Notes under the pieces: generated by a model | The model's database searches: none | Told to the model about the DNA's origin: nothing | The model's input: only the letters and a program-made list of their open reading frames with translations | Translations under genes and position numbers: made by a program | From: Aliikangiella maris | Lineage (GTDB): Bacteria > Pseudomonadota > Gammaproteobacteria > Enterobacterales > Kangiellaceae | DNA: 64,000 nt | Reading direction: 5' to 3' | NCBI RefSeq assembly: GCF_040719265.1 | Contig: NZ_JBFDAH010000017.1 | Span: 1-64,000, forward strand | Part shown: positions 53,035 through 62,067 of the stretch, in pieces | Numbering within the stretch: position 1 is the stretch's first letter | Layout: the number at the start of each line of letters is the position of its first letter

Positions 53035-53307
53035 CTAGTTACAACCACAACCACCTCCGGCACTACCTTCTGCGCCTCTTGCACCTTCTCGTGCTTGAAA
53101 AACGTGGTGTAAATAATTATCTGACACCGGATTGCGACTAAATGCCATAATTGGATCGGCAAGATTCTGTCTTTCATAAGGCTTAAGCCAGGGCTGTATT
53201 GAGCAGCCGGAAATCAGCAAACAACTCATCATCAGTCCAAAAACAGGAAAAGATAATTTCGCTGTAGAAAAACGACGCATTAAACTGAAAATTTGATTTT
53301 TACTCAC
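53035..53307 (-). CDS. DUF4266 lipoprotein
   Basis: 90 aa. Lipobox in CLLISGCSIQPW (Cys about 35), then the DUF4266 core KPYERQNLADPIMAF and HHVFQAREGARGAEGSAGGG with a terminal CGC. A surface or periplasmic lipoprotein with clustered Gly/Cys. Overlaps the TlpA gene by 8 bp. Confidence 0.88.
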   Translation of the reverse strand: MSKNQIFSLMRRFSTAKLSFPVFGLMMSCLLISGCSIQPWLKPYERQNLADPIMAFSRNPVSDNYLHHVFQAREGARGAEGSAGGGCGCN

Positions 53308-53800
53308 GCATTAATGCCTTAATTTTTTGACGATATTTTTCTTCATCTCCTGACTTATACCCAGGATGAATGTAACGCACATGACCATCTCTATCAATAA
53401 TTGCGGTACTTGGCATAGCCGAAACATTATAAAGTTCGCTGACTTTACTTTCTGAATCATATAAAACCGGAAAGTTAACCGGTGTATCTTTTAAATAGCG
53501 AAGAGCACTTTCTACTTTTGTATCGACATTCACCCCTAATACAGTAAAGCCAAGCGATTCATATTTCTTTTGAATTTCATCAAGTATTGGCATTTCTTGG
53601 CGACACGGACCACACCAGGATGCCCAAAAATTTAATAAAACCACCTTGCCACGAAAGTCAGACAGACGGACATTTTTACCTGAATTACTTTTTAAGGTGA
53701 AATCTGGCGCTTTTACTTTATCTTCTGCCATTGACGAGGTAGTAAATACTAATAAAAATGCCGCAACGACCAGAGGCGCTATTTTAAACCATTGACTCAT
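53300..53800 (-). CDS. TlpA-like periplasmic thioredoxin
   Basis: 166 aa. Signal peptide (VVAAFLLVFTTSSMA), then a thioredoxin fold with the active site WASWCGPCRQEMP (about residues 59-71) and SAMPSTAIIDRDG with cis-Pro. Such proteins reduce disulphides, often for cytochrome c maturation. Fits the CxxCH-rich neighbourhood. Confidence 0.93.
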   Translation of the reverse strand: MSQWFKIAPLVVAAFLLVFTTSSMAEDKVKAPDFTLKSNSGKNVRLSDFRGKVVLLNFWASWCGPCRQEMPILDEIQKKYESLGFTVLGVNVDTKVESALRYLKDTPVNFPVLYDSESKVSELYNVSAMPSTAIIDRDGHVRYIHPGYKSGDEEKYRQKIKALMRE

Positions 53801-53845
53801 GACTCTTTTCCCGTTTCTGTAAAATAATTCGATTATAGCTTTTAG

Positions 53846-54508
53846 CTAAAAAAATACAGTGAACCCAGTTGAGATTTCTAAATCACTGGCGGTTTTTGCG
53901 CCGACAATTTCAATTTTGTAAATATAATCACGCAACACCACATTAAAAGATAACCAATCATTAAATAAAACTTGATAACCGCCACCAATTACCGCAGTTG
54001 ATCGATTATCCCCAGCAAACTTGGTACTGCCAAGACCAGTTAATACATAAAAATTACTGGTGAAGGCAATATCTTTGCCTAAAAAACCTTCTCCTGGCAA
54101 GATATTAAAGCCTAACGATAAATCATAGTGGGTATAATCTCTATCATCGTTTAAAATTGATATACCTGTAAGAATCTCTGCGCTGGTTAAATCAGCTTCA
54201 GCTTGACCATAATTGGCGGTTACAAAAAAATCTTCGGTAATGTGATAGGCTATGTTGGCACCAACAATATCATTTGCACCAAAATCTTCTATGCTGATCA
54301 CACCATAATACAACCCAATTTCCCAGTTTTCTGTATCAATGGCGTCTCGGTTGACTTCACGTCTTTCAACCTTGGGATCAAAGACCTTAATATTCGATAT
54401 TTCATTTTCTTCAACAGTTTCCGGTTCAGCTGCTAATAGGCAATTGCTAATTAGCATTAATCCCAGAAAACTCGATTTTAAAAATATACGCTGAAACCTA
54501 TTTTCCAT
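53846..54508 (-). CDS. Outer-membrane beta-barrel protein
   Basis: 220 aa with signal peptide (LMLISNCLLAAEPE) and repeated amphipathic strands (NWEIGLYYGVISIED, AYHITEDFFVTANYGQAE, VFNDWLSFNVVLRDYIYK) ending in aromatic GFTVFF. Similar to small outer-membrane barrels. Overlaps the SH3 gene by 31 bp. Confidence 0.8.
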   Translation of the reverse strand: MENRFQRIFLKSSFLGLMLISNCLLAAEPETVEENEISNIKVFDPKVERREVNRDAIDTENWEIGLYYGVISIEDFGANDIVGANIAYHITEDFFVTANYGQAEADLTSAEILTGISILNDDRDYTHYDLSLGFNILPGEGFLGKDIAFTSNFYVLTGLGSTKFAGDNRSTAVIGGGYQVLFNDWLSFNVVLRDYIYKIEIVGAKTASDLEISTGFTVFF

Positions 54509-55257
54509 TCTTCTACTTCGTCATTATCATTTCTACTGGTTAAAATGGTATATGAATTATATTCGGCTCGAATAAAAAATTGCCGAGAAACATAAACACG
54601 CATACCAACGCCTGCGTGGACCATTTCGTCTTTTCGATCTTCGGGTAAAACCAAAGTTGCTCGCGGTTTGGTTTGAATAATGCCACTACCAATTTTTACA
54701 AACGGCGAAAACCGCCATTCTGGAAAAGGTTGATGCAAAATGTTCAAATTGGCAAATTGTATATCAGAAACATTTCCTAATGCCTGAGATAACTGTAATT
54801 CGGCTGATAGATTAGTCGTCCAATTCCAACCAGCATATAACGTCATGACATTCGCGCCGCCAAAGTCACCAAACAATGCACCCGCTTCAAAATTTCGATT
54901 AATGTAACTAATTTGATCAGGCTTATTTATCTGATAATTCTCACCATCTGGCAGCAGCGTTTTTTCCATTTGATCTTCATGAACCCAACCAAATTTGCCG
55001 CGTGGAGAAACCACCTTATACCACTGTGTTTTCTTTCTAATAATAGTTACCTGCTGCCCTTTTTCGACAATATAAAAAATTGGATACCCTCGTCCGGGTC
55101 CAGTATGGAGTTCGATAAAAGGATCAGCAATTTCGACCTGCTGATATGCGGCATTATCGGTATAAAAATCGGCTGGATTTTCAGCTTTTACCATCATTCC
55201 CAAGGTGCAGAATAAACCGAAAATCATACACCTGATGACTAATTTATTACTTATCAA
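54478..55257 (-). CDS. SH3-domain plus beta-barrel outer-membrane protein
   Basis: 259 aa. Signal peptide, then a bacterial SH3 domain (residues about 37-95; VEIADPFIELHTGPGRGYPI, WYKVVSPRGKFGWVH). A C-terminal barrel region follows (about 115-259; WNWTTNLSAELQLSQAL, FFIRAEYNSYTIL, ending IGFSVYF). The SH3 part may bind peptidoglycan or a partner. Confidence 0.82.
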   Translation of the reverse strand: MISNKLVIRCMIFGLFCTLGMMVKAENPADFYTDNAAYQQVEIADPFIELHTGPGRGYPIFYIVEKGQQVTIIRKKTQWYKVVSPRGKFGWVHEDQMEKTLLPDGENYQINKPDQISYINRNFEAGALFGDFGGANVMTLYAGWNWTTNLSAELQLSQALGNVSDIQFANLNILHQPFPEWRFSPFVKIGSGIIQTKPRATLVLPEDRKDEMVHAGVGMRVYVSRQFFIRAEYNSYTILTSRNDNDEVEEWKIGFSVYF

Positions 55258-55294
55258 CTTTTACTTATTCCCAAACACGTCGATTAATGACCGC

Positions 55295-57952
55295 TTACTG
55301 TGGTACATCAAAGGGATTATTATAATATTGTCCACCAATATCGAGCCATTCCGATATTAACTTAAGTTCAGCAGGAGTCAACCACCCTTGGTGTGAACCT
55401 CCATTATCAAACAAGCTGAAAAAGCGATTACTTTGTATTGCAGAGTTCACATTTAATGCAGGCGTTACTCCGACCGTTCGCATGACTGGTATGGGGTTGC
55501 CGTCAGCATCCAATATAAGATTACCATCGGCATCTGTTTCATACACAGGATTACCATTGTTATCTAATACCGGAACTAACTCATCGATTAACGCACCATT
55601 AATAATTTCCAATGCATTATCATTAAATAACAGTTCTCGATAAGAAGTGACCACATCTGGATCATCAATCGAAGGATTGCCCGCGAGCTCTAACTGTGCC
55701 ACAGGAATCTGAACTTGCCCCATAGCATCGGTCCGGCCATGACAAGTAGTACAAGTATTATCCTGAATTAAATTCCCCATATCGTCAAATACTTCTCGGG
55801 TTAAGTTCCACACTGGTTGAATCACTTCGGGGTAATTAATGGTAATTCGGCAAAGTCCGTTCCAGTTATCCAAGCACCCCAAAGAAGTCGGCAGTGGTGT
55901 CGAAAGGTCAGCATAAGTGTAATTAAACGCTAAATCCGGAGTGCGTAATCCCGGATCTGTCCAGACATCTTCAAAATTAATATTAACCGACAAACTTCGT
56001 ACCCCATTGAGTCGAGCGTAGACTTCAGCCATCGTTTCACCTTGATCGGCAAAAAGTTCGGGGGAAGTATTCGGAAATGGAGATCCAGTCACCGGTGCAC
56101 CTGTATTAATCGATGGCGCCTCGGCAGCTAATCGGCCATGGGGTAAGGTACTGTCAGCTGTATGGCAGCCATTACATTGTTTATTTTCGCCAGCTTTAAC
56201 GCTCATCCAATTTTGATGGCGTGCACCGATTCTGCGACCATTTTCATCTAATACGCTAATATTAAACGCCACATCAGCAGGCACTTTAAACATAGCGGAA
56301 CCATCAGGCTCGACCATGACATAGCCTAAAATGTCGCGCATTAAGTTACGGCCATTTGGTCCAAAAACATAACCATCCAAATCCACTAAGTCATCATCCG
56401 GCATAGCAACCGCTTTAACAATTCGTAAAAATCTGGCTGGTCGTTGTGCAGCAGATGTTTGCATCGGGTCAGCTGTGGCTGTAATTCCCGCGGGGCTCAT
56501 ATCCTGACCATCAAAGTCATAAACACTTCTGATATGTACCACACCAACATTTTCAGATAACAAATCAACATTTACAGGTGAATTATCGGCAATAACAGCC
56601 GGTAAATTTCGTGGTGCCATGGCAACCACTTCATGCGCAACAAAGCCCTCTGTGGCAATCACAACTGGCAACTGGGTTTGCTCAGTCGGATCGTAAATCC
56701 AAATACCATACAAAGGTTCTGATTCAATGGCACCATCTTGTTGTAACTTTTCTTCGGTGCATTCAACACTGAACGTGTTGTCGTTGCTATCCAGTTCATC
56801 CAATCGACACGGAGACCAACTGACCAACATGCGTGAAGAACCATCAAACAGCGGAAAAATATCGGCAAATCGTCCGCCTAACGAAGCTTCATCGTCAGAT
56901 CGAATAGAATAAGGTGTTGCACTTACCTGACCCGGCTCTGTCGCTTCATAGCCCGCCACACCTTGGTTAATATCAATATAATTTTGCCAGTCAATAGAGA
57001 CTAGCTCTCCACCAAGTCGACTGCTACGCGCAGTCTTAAGATGAGTTAAAATTTTTCCATCTTCAATTTGGCGCGGTTTAATAAATTCAACCGTCGCACC
57101 ATCAGTGCCACTTTCATGGCTGTGATGGCCATATAAAATTTCCAGACCAGTACCATCAGGATTCACTTGATACAAGTTAATCCCATTATTTTGTGCCACA
57201 TTATCCCAACGGCTAAAAACAATTTTTCCGTTATCCAAAACCGAAGGATACATATCGTGACTTTGATTGAAAGTAATCTGGGTAATTTCAGAGCCATCAT
57301 CGTTCATCACATGTAATGCTAATGACTCTACCCGTCGATCTTCTTCGAGTGCACTAAACTGAGGCTTACCTTCATCGAGTAAAATTGCTTTGGCTTGTCG
57401 CTGACGCGTTGAGGCAAAAACGATTTTTCCATTGGGTAAATAACTGGGAGAAACATCATCACCGGCTTCAGCAGTAATATCTGAAGCCATGATTCGTCTT
57501 AGTTGCTGTTCACTGCGATCATACTCCCAAATATTCCATTTAGGCTGTTCGTCTTCATCGAGATCTTCTATTTCTGGTGCACGCATGGCAAATAATAATT
57601 TATTACCATCATAAGAAACACTGACATCTCGAATATCATACAATGCACCTTCATCAAAAGCCTGACTGCTAACATCAACTTCATTGGCACTGGGTGTCGC
57701 TCGATCACGCAAATATAGGACAGCCCCCGGATTAAATGCAATAGGCTCACGCAATACAGAAATGACAGGTGTCTCATTACCATTATTATCGGCTTCGACA
57801 GGAATCGGACGCTTAACATAAGCGATAGGAAAGTCCACAACCACCGGATCAGGATCTTGTCCTGAGTTCACTAATCCGCTATCGCTCCCTGTGCAGTTAA
57901 TTAATGAAACTAAAAAGGCCGAAGCAACCAATAAACGATTTGCTATATTCAT
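55295..57952 (-). CDS. PD40-repeat lipoprotein with two CxxCH heme motifs
   Basis: 885 aa from ATG 57952 (SD GGTGGGA). Lipobox at LINC (Cys 20). N-terminal half has WD40/PD40-like blades (DVSPSYLPNGKIVFASTRQ and DMYPSVLDNGKIVFSRWD). Then heme c motifs CNGCH (593-597) and CTTCH (734-738), and near the end an Asp-rich DADGNLILDADGNP repeat. Similar to proteins annotated as hydrazine-synthase alpha-like, though this need not be its reaction. First gene of the minus operon; probably an anchored redox or electron-transfer protein. Confidence 0.85.
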   Translation of the reverse strand: MNIANRLLVASAFLVSLINCTGSDSGLVNSGQDPDPVVVDFPIAYVKRPIPVEADNNGNETPVISVLREPIAFNPGAVLYLRDRATPSANEVDVSSQAFDEGALYDIRDVSVSYDGNKLLFAMRAPEIEDLDEDEQPKWNIWEYDRSEQQLRRIMASDITAEAGDDVSPSYLPNGKIVFASTRQRQAKAILLDEGKPQFSALEEDRRVESLALHVMNDDGSEITQITFNQSHDMYPSVLDNGKIVFSRWDNVAQNNGINLYQVNPDGTGLEILYGHHSHESGTDGATVEFIKPRQIEDGKILTHLKTARSSRLGGELVSIDWQNYIDINQGVAGYEATEPGQVSATPYSIRSDDEASLGGRFADIFPLFDGSSRMLVSWSPCRLDELDSNDNTFSVECTEEKLQQDGAIESEPLYGIWIYDPTEQTQLPVVIATEGFVAHEVVAMAPRNLPAVIADNSPVNVDLLSENVGVVHIRSVYDFDGQDMSPAGITATADPMQTSAAQRPARFLRIVKAVAMPDDDLVDLDGYVFGPNGRNLMRDILGYVMVEPDGSAMFKVPADVAFNISVLDENGRRIGARHQNWMSVKAGENKQCNGCHTADSTLPHGRLAAEAPSINTGAPVTGSPFPNTSPELFADQGETMAEVYARLNGVRSLSVNINFEDVWTDPGLRTPDLAFNYTYADLSTPLPTSLGCLDNWNGLCRITINYPEVIQPVWNLTREVFDDMGNLIQDNTCTTCHGRTDAMGQVQIPVAQLELAGNPSIDDPDVVTSYRELLFNDNALEIINGALIDELVPVLDNNGNPVYETDADGNLILDADGNPIPVMRTVGVTPALNVNSAIQSNRFFSLFDNGGSHQGWLTPAELKLISEWLDIGGQYYNNPFDVPQ

Positions 57953-58326
57953 TAACTGTCCCACCAGAAGTTACAACGCTTTAGAAATATTTGCCAGTAT
58001 CCCGCTAATGCGTCAATTAATTCAACAGGATAGCAAATTTTTGTTGGTTAACCCAAAGGCTAGATATTGAATTTTGAAACTTGCCAGGAAAACTAACTTT
58101 GGTACAAAAGGGGCGTTTTACCCGTTAAGCGGTATTTTCATAAAAAATAACAACTTTTTCTGTGCGGACAATCACGAAAAAAGATATTGGCATAAGTTAT
58201 AATTATTCGGACAAATGGCATAAAAACAGTCGACTAACGAACCATAAATACTTAGACAACAACAACTAAAGCAATGTATTTTGGTTAGCCGAACTTTCCC
58301 TATTTTTATCAATAAAGGTAAAGTCT
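57953..58326. promoter_or_regulatory. Divergent control region of the heme/surface module
   Basis: About 375 bp between two operons going opposite ways. AT-rich, with no ORF. A TATAAT-like box lies near 58198 but without a clear -35; I make no firm promoter call. AAGG precedes the plus-strand start. Confidence 0.4.
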
Positions 58327-59559
58327 ATGATGCGAACGATATCAAGACAAAACCCAGCAAAACTGGCAGTTTGTTTACTAGTGGCTGGGTTAGTTACTGC
58401 CACTTCATTTAGCGCTCAGGCAGGCCCTCGTGAACAAGCCAAGCGAATTCATGATCGCTTAACCGGTATTCCGCCCAGTGAAGCGACACTTAACACGATG
58501 CAATCCAGTGTTAACTCAGGTAACCCACTCGAAGCCGCATATACTGCGATGGATAATGACGCATTCTACACGGTAACCTTAAAAAACTGGGTTACCCCCT
58601 GGACAAATGAGCCGCAAACAGTCTTTGCTCCACTAAATGATTACACCGCTACTGTCATTGGTATGATTCGTGACGATATTGATATTCGTGAAATGCTCTA
58701 TGGTGATATCGTATATGTCGGTCAATCAAGCGCCGGTCTCCCCGCTTATTCTAATAGTAATAATGATCACTATGCGCAAATGGAAGCGCGTGCTCTGCCT
58801 TTGAGTACGACGCTTGAAAGAAGAACGCAATCCAGTGTAACCGGATTGGAAGCCCCAGCGACAGCTGGTGTTATGACTAGTCGCGCTTCTGCTAAAGCGT
58901 TTTTGCTCGACGGTACAAACCGGGCAATGTTTCGATTTACCTTAATGAATCATTTATGCACCGACCTAGAACCAATTAAGGATACAGAAAGTACTGCTGA
59001 CAGAATTCGTCAAGACGTATCACGTAGTCCAGGTGGCGATAGCCGAATATTTATGAACTCTTGTTATGGTTGTCATGCGGGTCTGGATCCCATGATTCAA
59101 TCCTTTGCCTATTATGAGTATGAATACGATAATGAAGTCGATCCAGCGGCAGAAAATGGGCGACTCACCTACAATTCAGAAGGCACCATCGATCCAGTAA
59201 CAGGTACTCGAGTCGTTGCCAAATACTTTAACAATAATTTAAACTTTCCTCCCGGCTACATTACTCCCGATGACAACTGGATTAACTATTGGCGTAAAGG
59301 CCCAAATCAGTTATTAGGCTGGGATCAATCACTACCAGGCACAGGAAATGGTGCAAAATCGATGGGACAAGAGCTCGCTCATAGTGCTAAATTTGCTCGT
59401 TGTCAGGTTACTAAAGTTTTTTCCAATGTCTGTTTACGTGACCCCGTTGATGCTGCCGACCGAAACCAAATTAATACCATGATCAATTCACTAGTCAGCA
59501 ATGGTTATCAGCTTAAACGAACCTTTGCAGAATCAGCCGTTTATTGTATGGGAGAATAA
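58327..59559 (+). CDS. Exported CxxCH protein, DUF1585/PSD1-like
   Basis: 410 aa. Signal peptide to about residue 32 (cleavage SAQA). One heme motif, CYGCH (246-250), in the segment FMNSCYGCHAGLDPMIQSF. This segment resembles the DUF1585/DUF1588 cytochrome part of planctomycete-type proteins, as does DRIRQDVSRSPGGDS before it. Three more cysteines, including CLRDP and the C-terminal CMGE, could make disulphides. First gene of the plus operon; downstream gene starts 2 bp after its stop. Confidence 0.8.
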   Translation: MMRTISRQNPAKLAVCLLVAGLVTATSFSAQAGPREQAKRIHDRLTGIPPSEATLNTMQSSVNSGNPLEAAYTAMDNDAFYTVTLKNWVTPWTNEPQTVFAPLNDYTATVIGMIRDDIDIREMLYGDIVYVGQSSAGLPAYSNSNNDHYAQMEARALPLSTTLERRTQSSVTGLEAPATAGVMTSRASAKAFLLDGTNRAMFRFTLMNHLCTDLEPIKDTESTADRIRQDVSRSPGGDSRIFMNSCYGCHAGLDPMIQSFAYYEYEYDNEVDPAAENGRLTYNSEGTIDPVTGTRVVAKYFNNNLNFPPGYITPDDNWINYWRKGPNQLLGWDQSLPGTGNGAKSMGQELAHSAKFARCQVTKVFSNVCLRDPVDAADRNQINTMINSLVSNGYQLKRTFAESAVYCMGE

Positions 59560-59561
59560 TC

Positions 59562-62051
59562 ATGATGCTATTTAAAACTCCCACCCCCCACTCATCACTC
59601 AGTACTTTCCCCAATGTGATGATTAAAGTACTGATTTTTGCGACGACAATTATTTTGTCAGCTTGTTCTGGCGGTGGCGCAGACATCGAACCTAATCCAG
59701 TGCCACCTGATAATCCAAGCTCAACCTATAATGGTCCACCACCGGCAACTGATGATGTACAAGCTTTCAAATTAAATGTTTGGGACAATTTGTCACCGGC
59801 AAATCGTTGCGGAGAATGTCATGGCAGCGGACAAGCACCAGAGTTTGTTAATCTGGCTGATGTAAATATCGCCTATACCGAGGCCAACAAGATAGTTGAT
59901 CTCAGTCGTCCCTCTGAATCACGCATGGTAACCAAAGTGGCGGGCGGTCATAACTGCTGGCTAACCAGTGATTCAGCTTGTGCCGACACCATTACCAGTT
60001 ACATTAGCGCATGGGCAGGTGAGTCGGCTTCCTCAGGAACAACTATCGAACTGATTGCCCCAACAGAGCGCGATCCCGGAAATAGTAAAACGTTTCCCGA
60101 ATCTCCTAGCCTATTTGCGAGCACCATTCATCCTCTGCTGACCACTTATTGTGCCGGTTGCCATGATGAGAACTCAGCGACTCCTATCTCTCCATTTTTT
60201 GCAAATTCAGATATCGATAGCGCCTATGCAGCCGCCAAAGCAAGAATTAATCTTGATAATCCAGAAAATTCTCGATTTGTTTTAAGATTACGTAACGAAT
60301 TTCATAATTGTTGGAGTGATTGCACCGCAAATTCAGCTGAGATGGAAACTGCCATTCGCAGTTTTGCTGAGCAAATCACCCCAACTCAGGTAGATCCTAA
60401 ACTACTACTTAGCAAGTCACTCTTTTTAACTGATGGCATCGTTGCCAGCGGTGGTGGTCGACATGATAGCAACGTCATAGCGCTATGGAATTTTAAAACC
60501 GGCTCAGGAGATACTGCATTTGATACCAGCGGGATTGAACCTGCCATTAACCTGACAATCAGCGGCAATTACAGTTGGGTTGGCGGCTGGGGCATCCAAA
60601 TTATCGATGGCAAAGCGCAAGGTTCAACAGCGAGCAGTAAAAAACTTCACGATTTAATTAAGTCAACCGGCGAATACTCAATCGAAGCATGGATTGTACC
60701 GGATAATGTTACCCAAGAAGGTCCAGCAGGCATTGTCAGTTATTCAGCAGGCAACATGGCTAGAAACTTCACATTAGGCCAAACCTTATATAACTATGAT
60801 TACCAAAACCGTAGCAGCGAAACCGATGCCAATGGTGAAGAAACTTTAACCACACCTGATGATGCACAAATTCTACAGGCCGCGCTACAACATGTTGTTG
60901 CTACCTTTTCGCCTACCGAAGGTCGAAAAATTTATGTTAATGGCACTCTCGCCGCCGAAGAAAATGTTGAAACTGGCGGCACACTCACCGACTGGAACGA
61001 CACCTATGCATTTGTACTTGGCAACGAAGTTTCTAACAACCGTTTATGGCAAGGTACATTTCGAATGGTAGCCATCCATAATCGCGCATTAAATTTAGAA
61101 CAAATTAATCAAAATTATGATGTGGGTGTTGGTGAAAAATTCTATATGTTGTTCGGCATTTCACATTTAATTGATTTACCTGAATCCTTCATTGTTTATG
61201 AAGTCAGTCAATGGGATAGTTTTGCTTATTTATTCGACAAACCATTCTTCATAAACCTGAACAATCAAACCATACCAAGTGATATTGATATTGAAAAAAT
61301 TCGTATTGCAGTCAATGGTAAAGAAGCGAAAAATGGACAAGCTTATAAAACCTTAACAACTCGCTTGAACAGTTCACAGTATTCTCCCGAAACCGGACAA
61401 ATGATTTCACCCCAAGGAACGGTAATTGCATTAGAAAAAGGTCCGCAATCAGATGAATTTTTCCTGACTTTTGAGAAAATTGGTAGCCGCGAAAATCCAT
61501 TCGTTGAGCCTCCTCCGCCACCAGTTAGTCTGCCAGTCGATCAAGCAGCAGCGCCCGACATTGGTATTAAGGATTTTTATGAAATCCACGCATCAATGTC
61601 ACAGGCAACAGGTATCAGTATGGCACAGGCTGATGTTGCAGCAACCTTTGAAGCTGTTAAACAACAAATGCCTACATTAACCGATATCGGCACCTTCTCA
61701 TCATCACAACAAATGGGGGTTACTCAATTAGCCATTGAATACTGTAATGCGCTCATTGAAGATTCCAGCAAACGAGCAACTTATTTTAGTGGCTTTAATT
61801 TTGCCTCACCGGCTAATTTAGCTTTTGACTCGCTGGCAAAACGTAATCAGATTTATGATCCGCTCATTGCTAACATAATGGGAACTGGCATTGCGACACA
61901 ACCAGCGGTTGTCGATGTAAAAACTGAACTGGATAGCCTGACCGACAAATTGGTTTCATGTGGCAATAGTTGCCCTGTTGGCCGAACAGAAACCATCGTT
62001 AAAGCCGTGTGTGCAGCCGCTTTAGGCAGTGCCGCCTTGTTAATACAATAA
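59562..62051 (+). CDS. Lipoprotein with two CxxCH modules and a LamG domain
   Basis: 829 aa. Lipobox LSAC (Cys 35). Module 1 has CGECH (83-87) and HNCW (130-133). Module 2 has CAGCH (197-201) and HNCW (248-251), so one module was duplicated. A LamG/concanavalin-like domain follows at about 300-512 (IALWNFKTGSGDTAFDTSG, YSIEAWIVPD, YVNGTLAAEEN). The C-terminal 200 residues are of unknown type and include a Pro-rich linker. Start ATG 59562 with GGAGA upstream. Likely surface or periplasmic, redox-active and possibly sugar-binding. Confidence 0.85.
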   Translation: MMLFKTPTPHSSLSTFPNVMIKVLIFATTIILSACSGGGADIEPNPVPPDNPSSTYNGPPPATDDVQAFKLNVWDNLSPANRCGECHGSGQAPEFVNLADVNIAYTEANKIVDLSRPSESRMVTKVAGGHNCWLTSDSACADTITSYISAWAGESASSGTTIELIAPTERDPGNSKTFPESPSLFASTIHPLLTTYCAGCHDENSATPISPFFANSDIDSAYAAAKARINLDNPENSRFVLRLRNEFHNCWSDCTANSAEMETAIRSFAEQITPTQVDPKLLLSKSLFLTDGIVASGGGRHDSNVIALWNFKTGSGDTAFDTSGIEPAINLTISGNYSWVGGWGIQIIDGKAQGSTASSKKLHDLIKSTGEYSIEAWIVPDNVTQEGPAGIVSYSAGNMARNFTLGQTLYNYDYQNRSSETDANGEETLTTPDDAQILQAALQHVVATFSPTEGRKIYVNGTLAAEENVETGGTLTDWNDTYAFVLGNEVSNNRLWQGTFRMVAIHNRALNLEQINQNYDVGVGEKFYMLFGISHLIDLPESFIVYEVSQWDSFAYLFDKPFFINLNNQTIPSDIDIEKIRIAVNGKEAKNGQAYKTLTTRLNSSQYSPETGQMISPQGTVIALEKGPQSDEFFLTFEKIGSRENPFVEPPPPPVSLPVDQAAAPDIGIKDFYEIHASMSQATGISMAQADVAATFEAVKQQMPTLTDIGTFSSSQQMGVTQLAIEYCNALIEDSSKRATYFSGFNFASPANLAFDSLAKRNQIYDPLIANIMGTGIATQPAVVDVKTELDSLTDKLVSCGNSCPVGRTETIVKAVCAAALGSAALLIQ

Positions 62052-62067
62052 ACGGAGCATAACAGTG

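Noticed and set aside
52992..53177. N-terminal extension of the DUF3570 gene to 53177
   Set aside because: It overlaps the DUF4266 gene and its translation is unlike DUF3570; the ATG at 52991 is followed by a signal peptide.
55295..57952. Annotation as hydrazine synthase subunit
   Set aside because: The similarity seems limited to a shared domain name; no anammox genes are present and the host is gammaproteobacterial.
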